A DNA stretch of 64,000 nucleotides from JBBAGC01 sp964491265 (GTDB lineage Bacteria > Spirochaetota > UBA4802 > UBA5550): NCBI GenBank assembly GCA_964491265.1, contig CAZBFP010000015.1:26999-90998 (forward strand). The letters are read 5' to 3'. The translations under genes were made by a program, and so were the position numbers. Below the pieces are notes generated by a model. The model was not told the DNA's origin. It did no database searches and saw only the letters and a program-made list of their open reading frames with translations. Below are positions 33,479 through 43,089 of this stretch, in pieces. Each line of letters opens with the position of its first letter. Within the stretch, counting starts at the first letter, position 1.

Positions 33479-34863
33479 AAGCTGATTTAAAAATAAGCGC
33501 CGCAGATATAATTAAAATTACCGGGGGTCTTCTTCTTACAGGGAATCAGGATACTCTTATAGAAACTGTAACAACAGATTCAAGGGAGCTTAATGTTAAT
33601 AATCTTTTTATACCTATAAAAGGGGAGAAGTTCGACGGCCATGATTTTCTTGAGGAGCTTATAGTAAGCCGCAGAATCAGCTGCGCCCTTACAGAAGATG
33701 CATCCCTGAAAGAGATTGCAGAGAAGAAGGGAGTTACCCTGATAAAATGTACAGATACTCTTGAAGCACTCGGGAAAATCGGCAAAGGTCATAGAGATTC
33801 ACTCTCCCCTCTGGTGGTTGGAATAACCGGAACTAACGGGAAAACCACAACAAAGGAACTGATCCATGCTGTATTGTCTTCTAAATATAAAACACATAAA
33901 AATATCAAGAATTATAATAATGAAATAGGTGTCCCCTTTTCTCTCATGGAGATGAAGAAAGAGCATGAGGCTGCTGTAATTGAAATGGGGATGAATCACA
34001 TCGGTGAAATTGAACGGCTTTCCATGATGGTGCAGCCGGATATAGGGATAATTACAAATATAGGCGCAGGGCATCTGGAGTTTCTTGAATCTGTTGAAGG
34101 TGTTGCCTACGCTAAAACTGAGATTCTTAAAGGGATGAAAAAAGGCTCAACACTCATTGTTAACAGGGATACAGAATGCTTCAGTATAGTTTCCAGCCTC
34201 TGTGAAGAGATGGGGATGAAAATGGTTACATTCGGACTTAATTCCGATGCGCATATCTTCCCCGAATCATACAAGCCGGGTGTGGAGAGCATGGAAATAG
34301 TTTATAAAAATACTTTAATTACTGTTCCTCTTTATGGACGGCATAATGCCTATAATGTAATGGCTGCAATTGCCCTTGCGGAAATTACCGGCATTTCACC
34401 TGATAAAGTCGCCTTTGCCCTTGCAGGTTTTGAAAGTATCGGGGGGAGAAGCGAGATAATAAATAAAGGCTACTATCTTATCAATGATACATATAATTCA
34501 AATCCCCTCTCCTCGCTCTTTGCTGTTGATTCCATGTGCGAGGTTTTCCCTGATAACAGAAAAATTGCAGTTCTTTCCGATATGAAAGAACTGGGAGAAT
34601 CATCAGCCCTTTATCATGTGAAGATAGGGGAGATTGTTGCTTCAAGAAATTTTGACATGATTCTGTTATTCGGGGAGATGGCTTCTTTCTATGAGAAGGG
34701 TGCGCTGCAGATGGGATTCCCGGCTGATAAGATTATTACTTTTGAAAAGAAAGAGGATATTGCTGATTTTTTGAAAGCAGATTTAAAAAGTGGGGATGTT
34801 GTGCTTGTTAAGGGTTCAAGATCGATGCAAATGGAAGATGTAGTTAACAGACTTGATAATTGA
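33475..34863 (+). CDS. murF: UDP-MurNAc-tripeptide--D-Ala-D-Ala ligase
   Basis: Adds D-Ala-D-Ala to complete the pentapeptide. The 462-residue protein has the N-terminal MurF-type domain (TDSRELNVNNLFIPIKGEKFDGHDF), ATP loop GTNGKTTTKE (~117-126), NYNNEIGVPFSL, EMGMNHIGEI and NDTYNSNPLS. The only plausible start is the TTG at 33475, which overlaps the murE stop (TTGA). SD-like purines (GAGAGAAAGG) lie immediately upstream. Confidence 0.95.
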   Translation: MKADLKISAADIIKITGGLLLTGNQDTLIETVTTDSRELNVNNLFIPIKGEKFDGHDFLEELIVSRRISCALTEDASLKEIAEKKGVTLIKCTDTLEALGKIGKGHRDSLSPLVVGITGTNGKTTTKELIHAVLSSKYKTHKNIKNYNNEIGVPFSLMEMKKEHEAAVIEMGMNHIGEIERLSMMVQPDIGIITNIGAGHLEFLESVEGVAYAKTEILKGMKKGSTLIVNRDTECFSIVSSLCEEMGMKMVTFGLNSDAHIFPESYKPGVESMEIVYKNTLITVPLYGRHNAYNVMAAIALAEITGISPDKVAFALAGFESIGGRSEIINKGYYLINDTYNSNPLSSLFAVDSMCEVFPDNRKIAVLSDMKELGESSALYHVKIGEIVASRNFDMILLFGEMASFYEKGALQMGFPADKIITFEKKEDIADFLKADLKSGDVVLVKGSRSMQMEDVVNRLDN

Positions 34864-34872
34864 GGTACAGGG

Positions 34873-35958
34873 ATGTTTTATCATTTTATTCTGCCGCTGA
34901 AAGAGTATATTTCTTATTTCAGACTTTTTCAGTACATAACATTCAGGTCAGCCTTTGCTGCCCTTACAGCATTAATTCTTGTGCTCCTGCTGGGTAATCT
35001 TGTGATTAAATGGCTCAGGAGTTTAAAGCTTGGTGAAGAGATCAGGGACCTGGGGCCGGAGAGTCACAGGTCAAAGGCGGGTACCCCGACTATGGGCGGT
35101 ATAATAATTCTTGGCGCTGTGCTTATTTCAATTCTCCTGTGGGGAAATTTTAATAATCATTATCTGGTTCTGCTCATTGCTGCAACTGCAATGCTTGGTG
35201 CTCTGGGGTTTGTTGATGATTATATAAAAACTGTTAAAAAGAAAAAAGATGGGGTAAACCCGAAGGCTAAGCTTTTTTTCCAGATAGGAGCAGCTTCAAT
35301 TGTTGTACTTGTAATATATTTCTTTCCGTCAAATAAAGAGCATGCTTCCACACTCTTTATCCCTTTTATGAATGAGGCTCTTTTTAACATGGGCTCAATA
35401 TGGATACTCTTCTCAATTATTGTAATTATAGGGAGCTCAAACGCGGTAAATCTTACCGACGGTCTTGATGGCCTTGCTACAGGGACTGTTGGTATTGTTG
35501 CAGCGACATTCTCTATTATGACTTATGTTTCCGGAAACGTGGTAATAGCCGAGTATCTCCGGATTCCATATATACCTCACAGCGCTGAGCTTACGGTTTT
35601 TCTTGCTGCACTGGTTGGCGCGCTTATCGGTTTTCTCTGGTTTAACAGTAATCCTGCCACTGTATTTATGGGTGATACAGGCTCACTTGCTCTTGGCGGG
35701 ATTGTGGGTATAGTGGCTGTTATGACTAAAAAGGAATTTTTTCTCTTTATTGTGGGCGGAGTTTTTGTAATTGAGGCTCTCTCTGTTATTATTCAGGTAG
35801 TTTCTTTTAAGATGCGGGGGAAGAGGGTTTTTAAAATGGCCCCCATTCATCACCACTTTGAACTTTCAGGGTGGCCGGAACAGAAGGTTGTTGTGAGAAT
35901 GTGGATCCTCGGTATTATTCTGGCGATTTTCGGACTTGTTTCACTTAAGATTATATAA
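34873..35958 (+). CDS. mraY: Phospho-MurNAc-pentapeptide transferase
   Basis: The 361-residue integral membrane protein has about ten membrane segments and the MraY motifs: SHRSKAGTPTMGG (~65-77), GFVDDYIK, SSNAVNLTDGLDGLA (~189-203), FMGDTGSLALGG and the cytoplasmic HHHFELSGWPE. It transfers phospho-MurNAc-pentapeptide to undecaprenyl phosphate, forming lipid I. It is placed between murF and murD, as usual. Confidence 0.98.
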   Translation: MFYHFILPLKEYISYFRLFQYITFRSAFAALTALILVLLLGNLVIKWLRSLKLGEEIRDLGPESHRSKAGTPTMGGIIILGAVLISILLWGNFNNHYLVLLIAATAMLGALGFVDDYIKTVKKKKDGVNPKAKLFFQIGAASIVVLVIYFFPSNKEHASTLFIPFMNEALFNMGSIWILFSIIVIIGSSNAVNLTDGLDGLATGTVGIVAATFSIMTYVSGNVVIAEYLRIPYIPHSAELTVFLAALVGALIGFLWFNSNPATVFMGDTGSLALGGIVGIVAVMTKKEFFLFIVGGVFVIEALSVIIQVVSFKMRGKRVFKMAPIHHHFELSGWPEQKVVVRMWILGIILAIFGLVSLKII

Positions 35959-35972
35959 GAGGAATGAATTTA

Positions 35973-37358
35973 ATGGGGATTGATTTTAAAAAAGCTCTTG
36001 TTGTGGGACTGGGATACAGGACAGGTCTGGCTGCGGCAAATTTTCTTGCTCATCGCGGTGTGGATGTAACTGTTTCTGATTCCAAATCTTCTGATGAGCT
36101 TCGTGATATTATTGAAAAGCTTAATCCTGCGGTTAAGATTATTGCAGGAGTTCAGGATCCGCGTGTTCTGGAGAGCGGTTTTGATACTTTAGTATTAAGC
36201 CCCGGCGTTCCTGCTGCTATTCCTCTGGTTCAGGAAGCTTTGAAAATGGGGATACCTGTAATATCGGAGATTGAACTTGCATACAGAAATATGAAAGGGC
36301 ACATTATTGCAATTACCGGAACCGACGGTAAATCGACTACTACTGAATTAACAGGGCATATATTTTCAGAGCTCGGTTTTTATACACTTGTTGGTGGAAA
36401 TATAGGTATCCCCCTTATTTCTCTGGCAGATAAAACCGGTGATGATTCTGTTACTGTAGTTGAGCTTTCATCCTTTCAGCTTGAAACTATTGATACTTTT
36501 AAACCGGATGTATCTTCCATACTTAATGTTACCCCTGATCATCTTGACCGTTACACCGGCATGGCATCTTATTTTGAAGCTAAAAAAAGAATCTACATGA
36601 ATTATGGCGATGAAGAATATTTTGTATATAACAGAGACAGTGCAGTTCTCCGTGAAGAAGCAGCAGCTTTTCCGCGTAAAAGTTTATGCTTCTCTTCATT
36701 AGGGACTATATGTGATGCATTTTACAAAGATGGAATAATATACATTAATGATAAGGGGGAACATCTCCCTGTACTTGAAGAGAAGAGGATGCAGATTCTG
36801 GGGATCCACAATGTTGAAAATGCAATGGCTGCCATCCTCATGACTCTCTCTCTTTTGAATAAAATCGGGGTTAAGCCCGATTTTACAGCAATTGCTGAAG
36901 CCTGCTATTCCTTTAACGGTCTTGAACACAGGATGGAGTTTGCCGGTGAGTATGAGGGTAGAATTTTTATAAATGATTCCAAGGCCACAACCATTGGCGC
37001 TGTGGAGATGGCAGTAAAAAGCATTAAAAGCGGCGGTGTTTTAATACTTGGCGGGCGTACCAAGGGTGATGATTATTCAAGGCTGCGGAGTATTATTACG
37101 GACAAGGTACGCGGTATTGTACTTATAGGTGAATCTCAGGATAAGTTTGAGGAAATTTTCAAGGGACTTAATACTATAAAGGTGAAGAGTCTTGATGAGG
37201 CTGTGGTAAAAGCCATGTCTATGTCTCAAAATGGGGATATGATCCTTCTATCTCCGGCATGTGCTTCATTTGATATGTTCAGCAGTTTTGATGAAAGAGG
37301 GAAGGTATTCAAAGATTCGGTGAAAAAAATTATGGAGGGTAAAATCTCTTGGATCTGA
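35973..37358 (+). CDS. murD: UDP-MurNAc-L-alanine--D-glutamate ligase
   Basis: Adds D-Glu to UDP-MurNAc-L-Ala. Starting at ATG 35973 (SD AGAGGA at 35958-35963, 9-nt spacing) gives 461 residues beginning MGIDFKKALVVGLG. The ATP loop is GTDGKSTT, followed by GGNIGIP, VVELSSFQLE, NVTPDHLDRY and FINDSKATT. The upstream in-frame ATG at 35964 is too close to the SD. The 3' end overlaps the ftsW TTG start by 10 nt. Confidence 0.95.
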   Translation: MGIDFKKALVVGLGYRTGLAAANFLAHRGVDVTVSDSKSSDELRDIIEKLNPAVKIIAGVQDPRVLESGFDTLVLSPGVPAAIPLVQEALKMGIPVISEIELAYRNMKGHIIAITGTDGKSTTTELTGHIFSELGFYTLVGGNIGIPLISLADKTGDDSVTVVELSSFQLETIDTFKPDVSSILNVTPDHLDRYTGMASYFEAKKRIYMNYGDEEYFVYNRDSAVLREEAAAFPRKSLCFSSLGTICDAFYKDGIIYINDKGEHLPVLEEKRMQILGIHNVENAMAAILMTLSLLNKIGVKPDFTAIAEACYSFNGLEHRMEFAGEYEGRIFINDSKATTIGAVEMAVKSIKSGGVLILGGRTKGDDYSRLRSIITDKVRGIVLIGESQDKFEEIFKGLNTIKVKSLDEAVVKAMSMSQNGDMILLSPACASFDMFSSFDERGKVFKDSVKKIMEGKISWI

Positions 37359-38506
37359 GAGAAGTAATAGACACAAGGAGGAGGGGTGAACCTGATCTTA
37401 TTCTCTTTGTCACTGTTTTTGTTCTGGCTGGGATAGGTGTTGCCATGAGCTACAGTGCCAGTGCTGTCTATGCTTATAATAATTTTGGAGACTCATTCTA
37501 TTTTCTGAAAAAGCAGATGCTCTGGTTTGTGACAGGTTTTGCCGCACTTCTTTTTTTCCAGGCAATAGACTACAGGCATTATATAAAATATACCAAGATT
37601 ATGCTCTTTGTTTCAATTTTACTCCTTGTGCTTGTATTAATCCCCGGTGTGGGGCATAGCGTAAAGGGTTCATCAAGATGGCTCGGATTTTCATCACTGA
37701 GTGTTCAGCCCTCTGAGTTTGTAAAGATATGTGTTGTTATATATCTGGTAAAGGTCTTCTCTTCTGAAACCAGGGAGAATCATGTAGTCCAGCTCCTCAT
37801 ACCCATGGTTATAATTGCACTGATTTTTATACTGGTAATGCTGCAGCCCGATTTTGGTACAGCCATGGATCTTCTTATAGTTTCGGTATTAATACTTTTT
37901 GTATCAGGGTTCCCCCTGTTTTATATTGTTTCTCTTTTTATTGTCAGTATTCCCATGTTTTATCTGCTTATCTATCAGGTTTCATACAGAAGGGAGAGGA
38001 TTATGGCCTTCCTTGATCCCTGGCATGACAGGTACGGAATCGGCTATCATATTATACAGTCTTTTACTGCTTTCAAGAAGGGCGGGCTCCTTGGAGTGGG
38101 TCTCGGTTTTGGAACGCAAAAGCTTGCCCGGCTACCTGAACCGCATACTGATTTTGTCTACGCGGTTTTAGCAGAGGAGGCTGGTTTAATCGGTACAATC
38201 TTTATAGCAATGATTTTCTGTTTCTATTTCTACAGGGGAGTTCTTATTGCAGTGAAGGCCCCTGATGATTTTGGTAAACTGCTTGCATTGGGATTGAGCC
38301 TTCTTATTGTTGTTCAGGCATTTATTAATATAGGTGTTGTAACAGGTTCGCTCCCTACAACAGGAATTCCTCTCCCCTTTATCAGTTATGGAGGGTCATC
38401 TCTCCTTATGAGTATGATTGCTTCAGGAATTCTTCTCAATATTTCAAGATACAGGGACGCGGCTTTTAGAGAAGTTCAATTTGAAGAGGTCTGGAGTAAT
38501 GAGTAA
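37349..38506 (+). CDS. ftsW: Septal peptidoglycan glycosyltransferase FtsW (SEDS family)
   Basis: The 385-residue protein has about ten membrane segments and the SEDS signatures: SYSASAVYAY, SSRWLGFSSLSVQPSEFVKI, LQPDFGTAM, GYHIIQSFTAFKKGGLLGVGLG, the catalytic-loop region EPHTDFVYAVLAEEAG and TGIPLPFISYGGSSLL. The dcw position between murD and murG identifies it as FtsW rather than RodA. The TTG start at 37349 has an SD (GGAGGG at 37334-37339) inside murD. Its partner transpeptidase FtsI is not in the window. Confidence 0.95.
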   Translation: MDLREVIDTRRRGEPDLILFVTVFVLAGIGVAMSYSASAVYAYNNFGDSFYFLKKQMLWFVTGFAALLFFQAIDYRHYIKYTKIMLFVSILLLVLVLIPGVGHSVKGSSRWLGFSSLSVQPSEFVKICVVIYLVKVFSSETRENHVVQLLIPMVIIALIFILVMLQPDFGTAMDLLIVSVLILFVSGFPLFYIVSLFIVSIPMFYLLIYQVSYRRERIMAFLDPWHDRYGIGYHIIQSFTAFKKGGLLGVGLGFGTQKLARLPEPHTDFVYAVLAEEAGLIGTIFIAMIFCFYFYRGVLIAVKAPDDFGKLLALGLSLLIVVQAFINIGVVTGSLPTTGIPLPFISYGGSSLLMSMIASGILLNISRYRDAAFREVQFEEVWSNE

Positions 38507-39617
38507 GAATATTCTAATAGTAGGCGGAGGAACCGGAGGGCACATCAATCCCGGAATAGCCCTTTATGAAAAGTTCAGGGAAGAGGATGTGCTGAGACCC
38601 TTTTTTCTGACCGGGGCAAAAGATATGCGTTTTGCTTCTCTTGCGGATATTGACAAAGAGAGTCTATTTACATACAGCGCTCCTGCTTTGACCAGAAATC
38701 CATTTAAGCTCCCCGTCTTTTTAATAAAATTTATCGGGTCGGTTTTAAAGGGAATTAAAATTATAAGAAATAAGAGAATAACTGCTCTGGTGGGGATGGG
38801 GGGATACGCCTCAGCTCCGGCCCTGATTGCTGCAAAGATCATGAAGATCCCAATATTCTTATGCGAGCAGAATACTGTTCCAGGCAGGGTTACAATAAGT
38901 TTTGAAAAATATTGTGAAGCTGTATTCGGCACATTCAGTGAGTCCCGTGAGTATCTCAAGATGGAAGATAAATTTTTTCATTACGGCAATCCAATAAGGG
39001 ATAATGTGCTTATGCGTGTATCGAAAAATGAGGCCAGAAAAGCTTTTAATCTGGGGCATTGCGAAAAGGTCATACTTGTTATCGGCGGCAGTCAGGGGGC
39101 TCTTAAGCTCAATGAACTGGTTTTCGGCCTAAAGAAAAAGTATCCCGGGGATTTTAAAAATATCGGAATAATATGGAGTACCGGAGATTTTTCATTTGAT
39201 AAATACAGGGAGAGAATCCAGACCGAGATTGATGCAGGTTCAATTTTTCTTTCTCCATACATAAAAAAAGTGGGGAAAGCATACAATGCATGTGATGTGG
39301 CAATTTCCAGGTCCGGATCAGGTGTGATGATGGAGCTTGCAGCAGCGGGTGTTCCATCAATCCTTATACCATATCCCTATGCTGCTATGGATCATCAGAA
39401 TAAAAATGCCGACTCATTTGTGTCAGCCGGTGCTGCAGTTAAAATTATGGATCAGGATGCAGTTCCGGAAAAGGTGGCACCGGAGCTTTTTAATATTCTA
39501 AACTCACCCAGGAAGCTTAAGCAGATGAGGGAGGGTGCACTCAGGTCAGCAAAGCCCGATTCATCAGAACTTGTAGTCTCGAAAATTAAGGAAATTTTGA
39601 AATATAGAGGTCAGTAA
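38499..39617 (+). CDS. murG: UDP-GlcNAc--lipid I N-acetylglucosaminyltransferase
   Basis: Makes lipid II on the inner face of the membrane. ATG 38499 gives 372 residues starting MSKNILIVGGGTGGHINPGIAL, the GGTGGH motif at the expected N-terminal place. Other landmarks are GMGGYASAPALIAA, FLCEQNTVPGR, VIGGSQGALKLN and SRSGSGVMMELAAAGVPSILIPYPYA with DHQNKNAD. The start overlaps ftsW by 8 nt; AAGAGG (38484-38489) serves as SD. The frame is open further upstream inside ftsW, but that is overlap only. Confidence 0.96.
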   Translation: MSKNILIVGGGTGGHINPGIALYEKFREEDVLRPFFLTGAKDMRFASLADIDKESLFTYSAPALTRNPFKLPVFLIKFIGSVLKGIKIIRNKRITALVGMGGYASAPALIAAKIMKIPIFLCEQNTVPGRVTISFEKYCEAVFGTFSESREYLKMEDKFFHYGNPIRDNVLMRVSKNEARKAFNLGHCEKVILVIGGSQGALKLNELVFGLKKKYPGDFKNIGIIWSTGDFSFDKYRERIQTEIDAGSIFLSPYIKKVGKAYNACDVAISRSGSGVMMELAAAGVPSILIPYPYAAMDHQNKNADSFVSAGAAVKIMDQDAVPEKVAPELFNILNSPRKLKQMREGALRSAKPDSSELVVSKIKEILKYRGQ

Positions 39618-39618
39618 G

Positions 39619-40980
39619 TTGTTCAGAAATTCTAAAAAAATGCATTTTATCGGTATCGGCGGTATAGGAATGAGCGGTATAGCCGAAATACTGGTTAACC
39701 TGGGATATGAGGTTTCCGGATCGGACCTTAAGCCTTCGGAACAGACAAAGAGGCTTGAGTCTAAGGGTGTTGCTGTGTATATGGGGCATCTCCCTTCAAA
39801 TATTAAGGATTATCATGTTGTGGTCACATCCAGCGCCATTGATCCCACAAACCCTGAGATAATAGAAGCAAGGAAAAGAAAAATTCCTATTATCCACAGG
39901 TCGGAGATGCTTGCTGAGCTTGTACGTTTGAAACATGGTATAGGGATTGCAGGGACTCACGGGAAGACCACCACCTCCTCAATGCTGGCATCAGTACTTT
40001 TTGACGCAGGGGTTAAGCCTACTGCAATTATCGGCGGCAAGGTTCTTAATTTCGGTTCAAACGCAAGAGCTGGTGAGGGGAAATATATAGTTTTTGAGGC
40101 TGATGAATCGGATGGAACTTTTTTAAACCTTCTTCCAAGTATCGGCATTGTAACAAATATAGATGCTGATCATCTTGATCATTACAAATATTTTGAAGGG
40201 CTGAAAGACGCCTTCCTTTCATATATTAATCATATCCCCTTTTACGGGTATTCGGTGCTCTGCCTTGATGATACAGTCATAAGGGAACTGCTTCCGAAAA
40301 TTGAGAGACCCTATTATACATACGGCTTCAGTGAGGATGCAGATTTTACCGCATATAATGTTGAAATGAAGGATGGATTTACCTGTTTTTCATGTAAATA
40401 CCGGGGCGAAGTTGTTGGTGATTTTAAAATGGCACTTCTCGGCAGGCACAATGTAAGTAATGCTCTTGCCGTGATTGCAGTAGCACTTGAACTGGGAGTC
40501 CCCTATGAGGAGCTTCGCCTTGGGCTGGAGAATTTCAGGGGAGTGGGGAGACGGCTGGAGAAAATAGGTGAGAAAAAGGGGATTACTGTTTATGATGATT
40601 ATGGACACCATCCCACAGAGATAAGGGCAACCCTTTCCGCTCTCAAAAATCTGGGGAGGCGTATAATTGTTATTTTCCAGCCCCACAGGTATTCAAGAAC
40701 AGAGCTGCTTTGTGATGAGTTCGGCCAGGCCTTTGCCAATGCTGATGAGGTATTTTTTACCGAGATTTATCCTGCAGGAGAGGAGCCTATTGAGGGTGTT
40801 TCTTCAGCTTCAATCAGCAGGGCAATGCTGAAGCATGAGGGGAGAGAAGCTTCTATTATAAAAAAATTTGAAGATGTTTCATCAACGGTAAAGCCGTTAT
40901 TGAGAGATGGTGATATTGTTCTTACTCTTGGGGCAGGCGATATTTATAAAGCGGGTCAGACGATCCTTGATGAAATTTAA
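39619..40980 (+). CDS. murC: UDP-N-acetylmuramate--L-alanine ligase
   Basis: Adds the first stem residue. The 453-residue protein has the N-terminal HFIGIGGIGMSGIAEIL loop, ATP motif GTHGKTTTSSM, EADESDGTFL, NIDADHLDHY, and YDDYGHHPTEI. The TTG at 39619 is preferred because SD AGAGG (39606-39610) is correctly spaced, while the ATG at 39640 has none. murB and ddl, which often follow murC, are missing. Confidence 0.96.
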   Translation: MFRNSKKMHFIGIGGIGMSGIAEILVNLGYEVSGSDLKPSEQTKRLESKGVAVYMGHLPSNIKDYHVVVTSSAIDPTNPEIIEARKRKIPIIHRSEMLAELVRLKHGIGIAGTHGKTTTSSMLASVLFDAGVKPTAIIGGKVLNFGSNARAGEGKYIVFEADESDGTFLNLLPSIGIVTNIDADHLDHYKYFEGLKDAFLSYINHIPFYGYSVLCLDDTVIRELLPKIERPYYTYGFSEDADFTAYNVEMKDGFTCFSCKYRGEVVGDFKMALLGRHNVSNALAVIAVALELGVPYEELRLGLENFRGVGRRLEKIGEKKGITVYDDYGHHPTEIRATLSALKNLGRRIIVIFQPHRYSRTELLCDEFGQAFANADEVFFTEIYPAGEEPIEGVSSASISRAMLKHEGREASIIKKFEDVSSTVKPLLRDGDIVLTLGAGDIYKAGQTILDEI

Positions 40981-40990
40981 CAGGAAGGAT

Positions 40991-41674
40991 ATGAAAAGAT
41001 TCCTTATAATAATTATACTCTGTGTTATTCCGGTATACGGTGCTGGTGAAGACCTGGTTTCTGTGGGACGGATTGAGATTCTTGGACTTGTAAACCTTGA
41101 CAGAACGGATATTCTGGGGAAAGTGCGCACCGGGGTGAGGGATAATAAAATAATTATTGACCTGGAGTCTCTTAAGAGGGAACTGGAGAGTAATATTCTT
41201 ATAAGCGGTTTTAATTTCTCCAGTGAACCGGAAACTCTGATTATTTCTATCCGTGAAAAGTACCCTGTATTTAATCTTATGATAGTTGATGAAAATCAGA
41301 GTACACCTTATCTGATTGACAGCAGACTTAATATTCTTGAATCGGGGCGTTTTTTTAAAACAGATATGCCGATAATAATAGCAGATAGAGAACTTTTTGA
41401 TAAAGGTGCGGGAAAAAAAATTGTTTCAGGTATTATTACCATTCTTTCTAAAGTGAAAGAGGATATATCATCTCTTTCCGGGGAATTAACTGAGATAACT
41501 ATCTACTCACCTGATGAGCTGAGAGTTACTTTAAAAAACAGGGGAACCCTCTTTATTCTGAAAAACCGTTATTCAGATTATCTGAAGCTTGAGAAAACGG
41601 CAGCCTTTCTTGATAAAAGGGGGAATTACCCTGAGAGTCTTGACTTACGGGAAGACATGATCCTTGTCAGGTAA
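40991..41674 (+). CDS. ftsQ: FtsQ-like division protein (POTRA domain)
   Basis: The 227-residue protein starts at ATG 40991 behind the SD AGGAAGG and has an N-terminal hydrophobic segment (FLIIIILCVIPVYG, ~4-17), then a POTRA-like domain (VSVGRIEILGLVNLDRTDILGKV) and a beta-rich C-terminal domain. Position between murC and ftsA supports FtsQ/DivIB. The hydrophobic segment is short and followed by GAGED, so signal-peptide cleavage cannot be excluded. The ORF is open upstream into murC, and ATG 40970 is an alternative. Confidence 0.82.
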   Translation: MKRFLIIIILCVIPVYGAGEDLVSVGRIEILGLVNLDRTDILGKVRTGVRDNKIIIDLESLKRELESNILISGFNFSSEPETLIISIREKYPVFNLMIVDENQSTPYLIDSRLNILESGRFFKTDMPIIIADRELFDKGAGKKIVSGIITILSKVKEDISSLSGELTEITIYSPDELRVTLKNRGTLFILKNRYSDYLKLEKTAAFLDKRGNYPESLDLREDMILVR

Positions 41675-41692
41675 TTATAAAGAGGTTTAGTG

Positions 41693-42916
41693 ATGGAAGA
41701 GATAATTGTTGGTGTAGACATTGGAACAACTAAAACCTGCGCGGTTATAGGGTATCTCAATGAGAATGATCAGGTTGAGATTGCCGGTGTGGGGATTGCC
41801 CCTTCAAGGGGGTTGAAAAATGGAATAATTGTCAACATAGACAACACAGCTGCTTCCATTGTAAAGGCAGTAGAGGATGCCGAGCTTATGGCCGGTTATG
41901 ATGTAACTTCAGTTTTTGTGGGGATAAGCGGCCAGCATGTCAAGGGTGAAAATTCAAAAGGTGTTGTGGCTATTGCCAACAGGAACAGGACAATAACATC
42001 TCTTGAAGTAAAGCGGGTTATTGAAGCTGCACAGGCAATAGTTATCCCTGTTGACAGGGAAATTCTTCATGTCCTTTCAAAGGAGTTTACGGTTGATGAT
42101 CAGACAGGGATAAAAGATCCTGTTGGGATGAGCGGGGTAAGGCTTGAAGCTGAAGTACATATAATTACAGCTGCTACTACAACTATACAGAATATGATTA
42201 AATCAGTGGCAAAGGCGGGATTCCAGTACAGGGATGTTGTGTTTAATCCCCTTGCCTCAGCGGATGCTGTTATTGCAAGGGATGAAAGAGAGCTTGGTGT
42301 TGCAATAATCGATATAGGCGGGGGTACAACAGATATCGTCGTGTATATGGAAGGGGGTGTAACCTATTCATCTGTTCTCCCCGTGGGGAGTATTCATATA
42401 ACAAATGATATATCGATCGGTTTGCGAACATCTATTGAATCTGCTGAGATGATAAAAAAGAAATACGGCTGCGCGGATCTCAGTCTGGTTGATCCGTCGG
42501 AGATGGTTGAAGTACCATCGGTAGGGGGACGCGCGCCGCGGAGACTTTTCAGACAGGAGCTTACCCAGATTATTCAGCCCAGGGTCAGTGAAATAATGGA
42601 GATGATCGATATGGAGCTGGCAAAGAGCGGCAAAAAAGATATGCTCGCTGCAGGAATAGTTTTAACAGGCGGCGGGGCCATGATTGACGGATGTGTTGAG
42701 GCTGCGGAAAGGGTTTTTAACATGCCTGTAAGAGTGGGGATTCCCGGGGATATAGTCGGTTTGAAGGATGTTGTTGCCACTCCACAGTATGCCAATGGTG
42801 TGGGACTGCTTAAGTATGGTATAAAAATGAGCAGGTTTAGAGGGCAGAGCAGGTTCAACAAGAACAAAAGCGGCTTTGTAGATAAGATTAAAAAACTTTT
42901 TGAAGATTATTTGTAA
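41693..42916 (+). CDS. ftsA: Cell division protein FtsA
   Basis: Actin-like membrane tether of FtsZ. The 407-residue protein has phosphate-1 VGVDIGTTKT (~5-14), the 1C region KVGISGQHVKGENS-like segment, phosphate-2 AIIDIGGGTTDIV (~202-214), the adenosine motif GIVLTGGGAMI, and a C-terminal amphipathic helix (FVDKIKKLFEDYL) that binds the membrane. ATG 41693 follows SD AGAGG (41681-41685); the GTG at 41690 is rejected. Confidence 0.96.
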   Translation: MEEIIVGVDIGTTKTCAVIGYLNENDQVEIAGVGIAPSRGLKNGIIVNIDNTAASIVKAVEDAELMAGYDVTSVFVGISGQHVKGENSKGVVAIANRNRTITSLEVKRVIEAAQAIVIPVDREILHVLSKEFTVDDQTGIKDPVGMSGVRLEAEVHIITAATTTIQNMIKSVAKAGFQYRDVVFNPLASADAVIARDERELGVAIIDIGGGTTDIVVYMEGGVTYSSVLPVGSIHITNDISIGLRTSIESAEMIKKKYGCADLSLVDPSEMVEVPSVGGRAPRRLFRQELTQIIQPRVSEIMEMIDMELAKSGKKDMLAAGIVLTGGGAMIDGCVEAAERVFNMPVRVGIPGDIVGLKDVVATPQYANGVGLLKYGIKMSRFRGQSRFNKNKSGFVDKIKKLFEDYL

Positions 42917-42953
42917 TTTTTTTATGAATACCGGTATTACTGTTAAAACTGGT

Positions 42954-42982
42954 TTGACAAATTAGATTAATTATTTTAAATA
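42954..42982 (+). promoter_or_regulatory. Candidate ftsZ promoter in the ftsA-ftsZ gap
   Basis: TTGACA (42954-42959), a 17-bp spacer and TAAATA (42977-42982; alternative TATAAA at 42981) lie in a very AT-rich 173-bp gap. This would give ftsZ its own transcript beside read-through from the dcw operon. Confidence 0.5.
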
Positions 42983-43089
42983 TAAATAATTAATTAGCTA
43001 TTATTTATATTTACTTCATTTTAATTAATTTAATTTCTAATGAGACATAATAAATAAAAAAAATTTAGTTCAGTTCGATGGGAGGGTAC

